A stretch of 64,000 nucleotides of DNA, taken from contig NZ_VOOR01000003.1 of assembly GCF_007993045.1 (NCBI RefSeq), positions 62,001 through 126,000 of the forward strand, read 5' to 3'. Positions 18,173 through 25,887 of this stretch are shown here, piece by piece. The stretch's first letter is position 1; every line of letters starts with the position of its first letter. Source of the stretch: Phaeodactylibacter luteus. Its GTDB lineage: Bacteria; Bacteroidota; Bacteroidia; Chitinophagales; Saprospiraceae. Below the pieces are notes generated by a model. The model did not search any database, had not been told where the DNA came from, and saw only the letters and a program-made list of their open reading frames with translations. A program made the position numbers and the translations under genes.

Positions 18173-18457
18173 TTATCGGCGGATATTCCGGATTTCGAGT
18201 TTCTCGATCAATGCGCGGTAACCCTCAAGGTTCTTCTTCGCCAGGTAGTTCAGCAGGCGCTTGCGCTTGCCTACCAAAGTAAGGAGGGCCTTACGGGAAG
18301 CGTGGTCCTTTTTGTTGTCGTTCAGGTGCTTAGAAAGCTCCTTGATACGGTAAGTGAACAGGGCAATCTGAGCCTCTGTTGATCCTGTGTTCTTGTCAGA
18401 ACCGCCGAACTCTGTGAAGATTTCAGCCTTTTTGTCTTTAGATAAGTATTCTGCCAT
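18173..18457 (-). CDS. rpsO: 30S ribosomal protein S15
   Basis: The 94-residue protein binds 16S rRNA in the central domain and helps bridge the subunits. It shows the S15 core: NTGSTEAQIALFTYRI, then LNDNKKDHASRKALLTLVGK and RKRLLNYLAKKN, with the usual basic C-terminus. Length is slightly above the 89 residues of Escherichia coli S15. A consensus promoter lies immediately upstream. It is the first gene of the rpsO-pnp pair. Confidence 0.97.
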   Translation of the reverse strand: MAEYLSKDKKAEIFTEFGGSDKNTGSTEAQIALFTYRIKELSKHLNDNKKDHASRKALLTLVGKRKRLLNYLAKKNLEGYRALIEKLEIRNIRR

Positions 18458-18506
18458 GATTAAGTTTTAAGACCGTTAGTGATTACGAAAATCAGTTACA
18501 GCGGCG

Positions 18507-18536
18507 CAAAGGTAAGGGAATTCCTGAATTAAACAA
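18507..18536 (-). promoter_or_regulatory. consensus promoter for rpsO
   Basis: Read leftward, TTG (18536-18534) and TACCTTTG (18514-18507) are separated by 19 bases, an exact fit to TTG-N19-TAnnTTTG. The predicted transcript starts near 18500, giving a leader of about 43 bases. Confidence 0.72.
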
Positions 18537-18581
18537 GGGAGCAGCTGCATTTAATCAGCTCCTCCCCTGTCAGGATCATCT

Positions 18582-18806
18582 GGGCGTGAACCAAAATGCC
18601 GCAGTCGTTTATGCTTTTCGGGCTACAGGCGGGCATTGGCCTAGCGCTGCGAAGGGGTGGCCGAAGGCCAGACCCGAAGCCTGTAGGGCGAGGGGCCGAG
18701 CGGATAGCGAGCCCCGTAGCATAGCGGCACCTGCCCTTTCGGCAGGGGCAGGCCCATACCGCGAAGCAGGCTGGGCAGGAAAAAACGATACTCTGGTTTG
18801 CGCCCG
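18582..18806 (+). mobile_element. family A miniature element, copy A3 (225 bp)
   Basis: This is the best preserved copy. It runs from GGGCGTGAACCA to TGGTTTGCGCCC, inverted repeats of 12 bp with two differences. It is flanked by the perfect 8-bp direct repeat GATCATCT at 18574-18581 and 18807-18814. It sits between rpsO and etfA (375-base gap) and contains the same GC-rich hairpins as the other copies. Confidence 0.88.
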
Positions 18807-18832
18807 ATCATCTTGGTGGTGTTGCAGCTGGC

Positions 18833-19795
18833 CTAGTTCGCAGCCTTGAACTTCTTGATCGATTCCGTGAGGCGGGGCACAACGTCGAACAGGTCACCGA
18901 CTACGCCATAGTCTGCCGCCTTGAAAAACGGAGCTTCGGGGTCCTTGTTGATGACGACGATGGTCTTGGAGCTGTTCACCCCGGCCAGGTGCTGAATTGC
19001 CCCCGAAATGCCGATCGCGATGTAAAGGTTCGGGCGGATAGCAACTCCGGTCTGCCCAACGTGCTCGTGGTGCGGGCGCCAGTCTGCATCAGCTACGGGG
19101 CGGGAGCAAGCTGTAGTCGCCCCCATCTGCTCGGCCAGGTCTTCCACCAGATTCCAATTTTCGGGCCCTTTCATGCCGCGCCCTGCAGATACCACGAGCT
19201 CAGCTTCTGGCAGAGGGGTACGGCCTTCCATCCGCTTTACCTCCTTCACCGTCACCTTGGGCGCAGGCACGTCTACAGAAAGCGCTTCCACAGCAACCTC
19301 GCTGCCCACTTCCTGCGGCTGTAGGGAGTTGCCCATAAGAGACAATACTTTTTTATCTGACCGGACTTCGTAAGTGGCGAATGCCTTGCCGGAGAATACC
19401 GGCTTGCGCACTTTGAAAACGCCCCCATCAACTACCGGCACAGCATTCACCGCAGGCACAGAGCCTGCTTTCAGCCGTACGGCTAAGCGCCCGAGCAGAG
19501 ATTTGCCCAATGAAGTATGGCCAACAACGATAGTGCCTGCGCCTGCCTTTTCAGCCACCTGCGCGATCACAGCGGTATATACTTGGCTATCGAATTGATC
19601 CAAGGCGGTATCTGAGACATGGTAAACCTTTGACGCACCGTATTTGCCCAGCACTTCAGCACCTGTAGCCGTGCCCAATACCAAAGCTGCGCAGCTTGTG
19701 CCCATAGCTTGAGCGGTTTGATAACCATAGTGCACCAGCTCGTAGGCTGCCTTTTTGAACTGCCCGTTCTGCGTTTCTGCTAATACTAATACCAT
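18833..19795 (-). CDS. etfA: electron transfer flavoprotein alpha subunit
   Basis: The 320-residue protein carries the C-terminal FAD-binding domain typical of EtfA/FixB: VVSAGRGMKGPENW, ACSRPVADADWRPHHEHVGQTG, LYIAIGISGAIQHLAGV and INKDPEAPFFKAADYG. With EtfB it accepts electrons from acyl-CoA dehydrogenases and passes them to the quinone pool through ETF:quinone oxidoreductase. The etfB gene lies 69 bases upstream in the same direction, so they form an operon. No acyl-CoA dehydrogenase gene is in the window. Length and motifs are normal. Confidence 0.96.
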   Translation of the reverse strand: MVLVLAETQNGQFKKAAYELVHYGYQTAQAMGTSCAALVLGTATGAEVLGKYGASKVYHVSDTALDQFDSQVYTAVIAQVAEKAGAGTIVVGHTSLGKSLLGRLAVRLKAGSVPAVNAVPVVDGGVFKVRKPVFSGKAFATYEVRSDKKVLSLMGNSLQPQEVGSEVAVEALSVDVPAPKVTVKEVKRMEGRTPLPEAELVVSAGRGMKGPENWNLVEDLAEQMGATTACSRPVADADWRPHHEHVGQTGVAIRPNLYIAIGISGAIQHLAGVNSSKTIVVINKDPEAPFFKAADYGVVGDLFDVVPRLTESIKKFKAAN

Positions 19796-19864
19796 TATAT
19801 ATTTCGATTTCGAAGGTTCAGAGAATAAAGAAAATCTGCAGCTGCCTTAGCACCTGTTTGGCGC

Positions 19865-20605
19865 TTATATGGCTTTAGCCTCTTCGTGGAGCAAGCGCAC
19901 CAGCTCGTCCATGTCTTCAGGGTCAATCAGCTTGACGTCGCCTTTTTTAGGAGGAAGCTCATAGTGAACCGCTACCGCAAGGTCATCCGCTTCTACAGGT
20001 GCTTCCACCTTCAGCGGCTTGCGCTTCGCCATCATGATGCCCCGCATATTAGCAATGCGCTGCTCGGCCAGCCCTTTGGCCGCACTGAGGACGAAAGGCG
20101 CTTTCACCTCTACTGTTTCGCTGCCGCCTTCAATATCGCGGGTGATAGTGGCTGTATCCCCGTCCATTTCCATATGGGAAGCATAAGAAACAAAGGGGGC
20201 TTCCATCAGCTCTGCAACCATCGCACCCACTTCGGAGCCGTTGTAGTCGATCGTTTCTTTGCCCAGGAATACCGCGTCAAAACCCTCTTTTTTAGCGTAA
20301 GCGGCAATCTGCTGTGCCACAAACATTGAGCTCGAGGGCTCTGCATCCACACGGACCGCTTCGTCCGCGCCTATAGCCAGAGCTTTACGGATGATGGTAT
20401 CGTTTGAGGCAGGGCCTACATTGATCACGGTAACCGAGCCGCCCTGAGCTTCCTTCAGCTCTAAGGCGCGCACTAGTGCGTACCATTCATCGTATGGGTT
20501 CATAATAAACTGAACGCCAGTGGCATCAAATTGAGTGTCACCATCGGTAAATGCAATCTTGGCCGTTGTTTCAGGGGTCTTACTGACACAAACCAGTAGC
20601 TTCAT
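19865..20605 (-). CDS. etfB: electron transfer flavoprotein beta subunit
   Basis: The start at 20605 gives MKLLVCVSKTPET, the standard EtfB N-terminus; a longer frame adds 18 unlikely residues. The 246-residue protein has the adenine-nucleotide-binding fold with FIMNPYDEWYALVRALELKE, ALAIGADEAVRV and FLGKETIDYNGSEVGAMVAELM, then the C-terminal arm that wraps the alpha subunit (AKRKPLKV). It is the first gene of the etfB-etfA unit. Both proteins are cytoplasmic and form a heterodimer. Confidence 0.96.
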   Translation of the reverse strand: MKLLVCVSKTPETTAKIAFTDGDTQFDATGVQFIMNPYDEWYALVRALELKEAQGGSVTVINVGPASNDTIIRKALAIGADEAVRVDAEPSSSMFVAQQIAAYAKKEGFDAVFLGKETIDYNGSEVGAMVAELMEAPFVSYASHMEMDGDTATITRDIEGGSETVEVKAPFVLSAAKGLAEQRIANMRGIMMAKRKPLKVEAPVEADDLAVAVHYELPPKKGDVKLIDPEDMDELVRLLHEEAKAI

Positions 20606-21166
20606 GAAGTATATTTTTAATTGGTTTTCTTGGCAGGGCTTCTCGCTTATAGGCCCCACGATTCAAAACTTATGAAATTATGGCGAAGCTGTTTTTCAGC
20701 TGCCAAACTGCCTAACAGGGGCTGCCGGGCAAGCAGGGGCAAAACCACGAAGTGGGCGCGGAGCGGAATGCAGGCCATGCCTGCACGAAGCCTGGTAAAA
20801 AGGCCCAACGGGAAAGCCGGTGGGGCTTTTGAACCTGCCTACCTGCGGTACGCAGGCGGGCGCCGTGAGGTAGAAAAACAGCAGGTCAGAGATCATAAAT
20901 TTTGAGTTGGCGGACCGCAACCTTCCCCAAGGCGGGGAAAGCCTGCCGGGCTTTCTGATTATTTCGGAGCGTAAACATACTCACTTTTAACGACATCTAT
21001 ATTTACGCTAGCGAAAATTCGCTAAACACTTATGAAAAACAATCATCCCATACAAAAGTTGACGGACTGCTGCGAAAATGGCTGCCTTACGTGAGGCATG
21101 TCACTGCACCGCAGCGCTATTTACTGCACCTTTGCCCCATCAACAGTACCAAAAAAGCAGTACCTT
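20606..21166. other. 561-base divergent region between etfB and dps
   Basis: It should carry the promoters of etfB (leftward) and dps (rightward). Seen directly: a GC-rich stretch around 20715-20890 with short hairpins such as CCTGC...GCAGG near 20842, and a perfect inverted repeat at 21009-21024. The GC-rich part might be a decayed mobile element but matches none of the families here. No convincing ORF was found. Confidence 0.45.
21009..21024. promoter_or_regulatory. inverted repeat upstream of dps
   Basis: TAGCGAA and TTCGCTA form a perfect 7-bp inverted repeat with a 2-base spacer, 143 bases before the dps start, in an otherwise AT-rich patch. It could be an operator for dps; the regulator is unknown. 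Confidence 0.35.
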
Positions 21167-21640
21167 ATGGAACAAGCAAAATTGATAGGCGTGAAGCCAG
21201 AACTTGCAGAGCAGCTGGCAGAAAAACTCAACATACTGTTAGCTGATTATGGTATTTTTTACCAAAACGTCCGTGGCTTTCACTGGAACATCAAAGGCCG
21301 GAAGTTTTTTGAGCTCCACCTCAAATTCGAAGAGCTGTACAACGACCTCCTCGTAAAAATCGACGAGGTGGCCGAGCGCATCCTCACACTGGGCTATTCC
21401 CCTGAGCACCGCTATTCCCTTTACCAAGAGAAATCCGGCATCACAGAAAGCCCGAAAATCACTGACGGGGACGAAGCCGTGCGCAATATACAGCAGTCGC
21501 TGTCTGCGCTCATCAGCCAACAGCGGGAGCTGCTTGAACTGTCTGGGGAAGCAGAAGACGAAGGCACCAACGCGCTAATGAGCGACTACATCCGCGAACA
21601 GGAAAAACTGGTTTGGATGTATACCGCCTATCTGGGGTAA
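21167..21640 (+). CDS. dps: Dps family DNA-binding/ferritin-like protein
   Basis: The ATG at 21167 gives MEQAKLIGV, a normal Dps start; the 23-codon longer frame lacks family features. The 157-residue protein has the ferroxidase signature FHWNIKGRKFFELHLKFEELY (His and acidic residues of the intersubunit iron site) and KIDEVAERILTLGY. Dps dodecamers store iron, consume hydrogen peroxide and protect DNA in stress and stationary phase. The protein lacks a long lysine-rich N-terminal tail, so direct DNA binding may be weak. A palindrome lies 143 bases upstream. Confidence 0.93.
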   Translation: MEQAKLIGVKPELAEQLAEKLNILLADYGIFYQNVRGFHWNIKGRKFFELHLKFEELYNDLLVKIDEVAERILTLGYSPEHRYSLYQEKSGITESPKITDGDEAVRNIQQSLSALISQQRELLELSGEAEDEGTNALMSDYIREQEKLVWMYTAYLG

Positions 21641-21754
21641 GGGCGGCATGAAAGCCCCTGTGGCCTTGGCCTCAGCTGTTGGCCCTCCTTTTTTGGGCTG
21701 CCGCCCTAAACGTTTTCCCATCGCTGCGGGTTAATTCTGGCAAAACGGAACGCT

Positions 21755-22084
21755 ATGTCAGACCGCCTGCAACAACTTTTAGAAATGCATCAGCAAAGCC
21801 CCAAGGATGAGTTCCTCCGTTTTGCCATCGCTAAAGAGCATGAAAAGTACGGGCGCAAGGAGGATGCCCTAAAGTGGTACCTACAGCTACAAGAACAGTC
21901 CCCTCAATACATCGGCACCTACTACCACCTGGGCAAGCTTTATGAAAGCCTTGGCGAGCCAGCCCTTGCTTTCCGGTCTTACACCACTGGCATGGAGGCG
22001 GCCAAGTCGGTTGGCGACCAACATGCCCTCAGCGAGCTCACAGGGGCTAGGCTAGCCCTGGGAGACGAAGAGGATTTTGAGTAA
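21755..22084 (+). CDS. small tetratricopeptide-repeat protein
   Basis: The 109-residue protein consists mainly of TPR helices: DEFLRFAIAKEHEKYGRKEDALKWYLQL and YIGTYYHLGKLYESLGEPALAFRSY, with the conserved small and aromatic residues of the 34-residue repeat. It has no signal peptide, so it is a cytoplasmic protein-protein adaptor. The partner is unknown. It lies 115 bases after dps on the same strand. A family A element follows 75 bases after its stop. Confidence 0.75.
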   Translation: MSDRLQQLLEMHQQSPKDEFLRFAIAKEHEKYGRKEDALKWYLQLQEQSPQYIGTYYHLGKLYESLGEPALAFRSYTTGMEAAKSVGDQHALSELTGARLALGDEEDFE

Positions 22085-22158
22085 AAAAGGGGGCGCAATC
22101 CACGCCCCCTCCCTTATTGGCCAAAGGCCTAACTTAGAGCCTAATTGGAAATCTTACT

Positions 22159-22382
22159 GGTCGCAAACCAGATTGTCTTTTTTTGCCTGCCCCTTCCGCA
22201 AGGATGGGGGCCTGCCCCTGCCCCAACGGGCAGGTGCCGCTATGCTCCGGGGCTCGCTATCCGCTCGGCCCCTCGCCCTACAGGCCTCGGGTCTGGCCTT
22301 CGGCCACCCCTGCACAGCGCTAGGCCAATGCCCGCCTGTAGCCCGAGAAGCTTAAACGACTGCGGCATTTTGGTTTGCGCCC
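22159..22382 (-). mobile_element. family A miniature element, copy A4 (224 bp)
   Basis: It lies in reverse orientation, from GGTCGCAAACCA on the left to GGTTTGCGCCC on the right. The flanking 8-mers ATCTTACT (22151-22158) and CTCTTACT (22383-22390) match at seven of eight bases. The right copy contains the stop codon of the metalloprotease gene, so the element landed exactly at the end of that gene. It fills the gap between the TPR gene and the metalloprotease gene. Confidence 0.82.
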
Positions 22383-22385
22383 CTC

Positions 22386-25300
22386 TTACTGTTTCACTAC
22401 CTTGGATACACCCAACAGCTGCCCGCCTGCGGCCTGAACCTGCACAATATACAAGCCTGCAGGCAACGCTTGGACATCCATCTGCATAGCGCTCTGCCCT
22501 GCAGCCCAAGCAGCTTGATGTACGATCTGTCCATTCAAGTTCAAAAGCTGTACTTGGGCAGGCTGGCCAGGCGCCGGCTGGCCGGCCCAGCTCAGTGAGA
22601 TATCGCCCAAAGAGGGGTTGGGGGCAACGACTAGCGACCGCTCCGCCAGCACCTGAGGCTCAGCCACAGCTGTTGCACGGTCTACACTGTAGCAAAGCTC
22701 CAGCTCCCAGTTGGAAATGGAGCCACTGACATTCCCACTTTTAAATAAGATCAACCGCCAGTTGCCGGCAGTAGAAGCGCCTTGGAAAACAGACAAAGGG
22801 TCTTCCGGGCGGTAACTATTGCCGCCCGTTGGCGGGCAGGGGATGTCTGCGCCTGCAGCGTCATCAAGGGAAAAGTCAAAAACAAAGCCGCTGCTACAGT
22901 TTTCGGTCAGGAGGTCTATGAATTCATTATTGGTGCCCCTGAACCGGAAATCTAGCCCGGATAACGGATTTGCGCCCCCGGTCAGGTTCAGAATGTTCAC
23001 ATCGCGCACCGGCCGGTCAATTTCTACCGAGATGACCGAAGTGATGATGCTGCCAGTATTGTCCAGGCTAATGGGCAGGTTTTCGGGCTGGAATATTTCA
23101 CACCGGACTATTTCTGTGGCAAAGGCTCCCGTGCCGTAAGGCCCTGCTCCACAAGCAGAGCTCTGCCCACGCACCCGCCAAAACACCAGCGTGCTGTCTG
23201 GAAGAGCATTCTCTACATTGTAAATATTGCCTGTCAGCCCGGTTTCGGAAAGGACGATATCCGTAAACCCTGCATCCATTGCAATGTCCAAGTCGTACGA
23301 TTCTGCTTCAGGCAGCATCTCCCAGGTCAGCTCAGGCGTCACTGCTACGTCTTCACTGCCAGTGAGCGGCCCCAGCAGCAGAGGGGCAGCGGGCGCACCG
23401 GCAAAATAGGCCAAGCTAAGGTCAACCGTATCGGCTACCTCCTCGCCCCCGGACAATATAACGGAGAAGGGGTAATTGCCGCTTTCCAGGCCTGTCGGCA
23501 CAGCGATGCTCAGCTCAAGGCTTGCCGGCAGCGTGATTTCTGGCTCGAAAGAAGCTGTAAACGCCGCAGGCAGGCCTTCCACCGAAACTTGTACCGGCTG
23601 ATCAAAGCCCAAAACCGGTACAGCCTGAAGGGTAAAGTCAGCTGTGGAGCCGGCACAAACCGTAGCCATTGCTGTTTGCGCTACTGCGGCAATGCCCGGT
23701 GCGGCAGGCGCCTCAATGGCAATATCCTGGCTATTGATGTTGAAGAATACATGGCCATGGCCTTTCACTTTCACTCTCGCCTGTGCCGTCTCCAAAGTAT
23801 CAGGCACAACGATCAATGCGCTGCCAGTATTGGGTATGCTGTCTGCCAATTGAAAAGGGTAGGTAAAACCTCCATCTACGGAAAGGAAAACATCCACGGC
23901 CGGTGCGCCTACTGGCGCGACATCTGTTCCAGCAACCTGCCAGGTAATGGTTTGCAGGCTACCTCCGGTCCAGGTTTCAGCAGTCTGTTGGGAAGTAACG
24001 AGGAAAGGCCCACCTTGTTCTGTGACGTTGAACGTCCGATCATCGAATGCAATGCCAGTGCCAAAGCCGTGATTGTCACGGACCGTCAGCCGGAAACGCA
24101 AGCCACGGTTGTAATCGGGCAGATGCTCTCCTATGGTTGTTGTGCTGTTCACCAAGTCCTGCAAACGCGGGAAAACACGCGTGGAGTCAGCGGTTGGAAA
24201 AAAGCTCCGGAAGATAGGCGAATTGCCTTGTGGCTGGTTGGGCGGAGCGGAAGGGCCTACATCATACTGCTCCCAACAAAACGTCAGGGAGTCTCCCTCT
24301 AAGTCTGTGGCTGTGCCCGTCAGCTCGAAAGGAGTAAGCACCGGGAGGAAGAGCCCGTTCTCGCCCGCCTCGACTACTGGCGGCGTATTGCCAGTGGGCA
24401 GCTTTTCTGCACAGCCGTTGGCACCGCCAAAGACAGTATGGTCTATCATTTCTTCCTGGCTGACGGCATGAAAGTAGGCATCGCTATTGTTTTGAAGGTT
24501 GGGCGCACAGATGCCCGCATAGCCCATGATGGTACTGGCACTGCCGGGCTCCATTGCAGTTTCTTGCACCCGGTTGCAATTGTTGTTCTGCGTATGGTTG
24601 GCCCCAAACTGATGGCCTATCTCGTGGGCTACATAATCAATATCGAACGGGTCGGCCACAGGGTTGCTCTGAGATGTGAACCCGCGAGCTTTATTGTTGG
24701 GGTTGCAAAGGGAGCGCAGGAAAGCCACCCCGCCGCCGCCAGCCTGATGGAAAACATGGCCGATGTCATAATTGTCATTCCCGATGACCGCATCAAGGTT
24801 CGTCTGGTTTTGCCCCAGGTGATTGCCAGAACTCCCGGAGTAGGGGTCCGCCCCTGCATCCGTATACACAATGAGCTGGTTGCTGTCGATGAGCATCATC
24901 CGGGCAGAAATATCGGTTTCATACACGCCATTTACGCGGTTCATAGTCGTTACGATGGCAGCCATGGCATCTTCTACAGTCCCTCCATGATACTGCGTAT
25001 ACTCGCCCGTTGCGGCTACGGCCAGCCGGTAAACACGCAGCTCTTCGCCCACTACCGCAGCCTGGGTGCGCCCCCCTGCCCTGCCGAGCTGATGGTGGCC
25101 TTCTACTTCACAGACAAAAGCCTCTGCCGATGCATAGTCCGCTTTGAAATAAGCTTGATGCAGGCTGCTCTGCCGGTCATCGTGATAGAGTGGATCGATG
25201 AAATAGGTCTCCTCCCCCGCCATGACCATGGCATGGAAACCCTTGGGCGTCAAATCCATACGCAGGTACCGACGGGCATCTTTTGTTGAAAAGCCATTGA

Positions 25301-25637
25301 AGGTTTTTATTTGAGGGAATTGACGGGCCAGCCCCCGGGCCATAATGGGCGCCTGAAAAACCCGGAAGGCCTCCTCTCCGCCATCAGGAGTGGGCAGGTG
25401 CAGCAACAGCCCTCCACCATGCAGCCCATCGGGAGATTCCATAGGCGCCTGCTGCAGATAGGCTGCCAAGCCGGCTCGGTCCATCGAGATGGCCCGGGCT
25501 TTTTCCGGAACGATTTTCCGTTCAGGGCTTATCTCGGCGGGCAGATCTGCCTCCTGCCAGAGCGCCCGCTGCTGTGCCGCAGCTGTCAATATAGCAAAGG
25601 ATGTGAGCAATACCGTGAGGATAGCTTTTACTTTCAT
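22386..25637 (-). CDS. secreted reprolysin-like zinc metalloprotease with P-domain and T9SS sorting domain
   Basis: The 1083-residue protein starts with a signal peptide (about residues 1-22, ending TAAAQ). A propeptide-like region precedes a metzincin domain with the zinc motif HEIGHQFGANH at residues 338-348 and a Met-turn STIMGYAG. Ig/fibronectin-like segments follow, then a proprotein-convertase P-domain (GNWRLILFKSGNVSGSISNW). The end is a type A T9SS sorting domain of about 90 residues (VVAPNPSLGDISLSW to GVSKVVKQ). It should cross the outer membrane through the type IX system and be released or anchored at the surface, where it degrades proteins. It is a single-gene unit. Confidence 0.9.
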   Translation of the reverse strand: MKVKAILTVLLTSFAILTAAAQQRALWQEADLPAEISPERKIVPEKARAISMDRAGLAAYLQQAPMESPDGLHGGGLLLHLPTPDGGEEAFRVFQAPIMARGLARQFPQIKTFNGFSTKDARRYLRMDLTPKGFHAMVMAGEETYFIDPLYHDDRQSSLHQAYFKADYASAEAFVCEVEGHHQLGRAGGRTQAAVVGEELRVYRLAVAATGEYTQYHGGTVEDAMAAIVTTMNRVNGVYETDISARMMLIDSNQLIVYTDAGADPYSGSSGNHLGQNQTNLDAVIGNDNYDIGHVFHQAGGGGVAFLRSLCNPNNKARGFTSQSNPVADPFDIDYVAHEIGHQFGANHTQNNNCNRVQETAMEPGSASTIMGYAGICAPNLQNNSDAYFHAVSQEEMIDHTVFGGANGCAEKLPTGNTPPVVEAGENGLFLPVLTPFELTGTATDLEGDSLTFCWEQYDVGPSAPPNQPQGNSPIFRSFFPTADSTRVFPRLQDLVNSTTTIGEHLPDYNRGLRFRLTVRDNHGFGTGIAFDDRTFNVTEQGGPFLVTSQQTAETWTGGSLQTITWQVAGTDVAPVGAPAVDVFLSVDGGFTYPFQLADSIPNTGSALIVVPDTLETAQARVKVKGHGHVFFNINSQDIAIEAPAAPGIAAVAQTAMATVCAGSTADFTLQAVPVLGFDQPVQVSVEGLPAAFTASFEPEITLPASLELSIAVPTGLESGNYPFSVILSGGEEVADTVDLSLAYFAGAPAAPLLLGPLTGSEDVAVTPELTWEMLPEAESYDLDIAMDAGFTDIVLSETGLTGNIYNVENALPDSTLVFWRVRGQSSACGAGPYGTGAFATEIVRCEIFQPENLPISLDNTGSIITSVISVEIDRPVRDVNILNLTGGANPLSGLDFRFRGTNNEFIDLLTENCSSGFVFDFSLDDAAGADIPCPPTGGNSYRPEDPLSVFQGASTAGNWRLILFKSGNVSGSISNWELELCYSVDRATAVAEPQVLAERSLVVAPNPSLGDISLSWAGQPAPGQPAQVQLLNLNGQIVHQAAWAAGQSAMQMDVQALPAGLYIVQVQAAGGQLLGVSKVVKQ

Positions 25638-25852
25638 ACGAAGTCCAAAGTTTGATGATTTAGCTTTACAGCAAGTGCCGCCTGCCGGAAGAAGCTCCCC
25701 GCAGCGGTTTGATTTTTCAGCACGCCAAAGCTAAAGAAGGAAAAACGCTTTTTTGTTCGGCTTCCGGACATTTGTCGAGCCCCTAACAAAGCCTTTGCTG
25801 TTTTTTGTATTTTTTCAGCTCCTGCCTGACGCCCTGTTCTCGTTCCAGTTGT

Positions 25853-25860
25853 TACATTTG
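25853..25860 (+). promoter_or_regulatory. -7 box for tex
   Basis: TACATTTG matches TAnnTTTG, 27 bases before the chosen tex start. No TTG is found at the ideal distance upstream, so the promoter is incomplete by consensus. Confidence 0.45.
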
Positions 25861-25887
25861 CCCCCCGCACGACCAAAATACAGACAG

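Noticed and set aside
22145-22489. ORFs encoding Arg/Pro/Ala-rich peptides in family A copies (also 14189-14482 and 22077-22355)
   Set aside because: These are translations of the repeat itself; similar peptides recur at each copy in different frames and orientation, so they are not genes.
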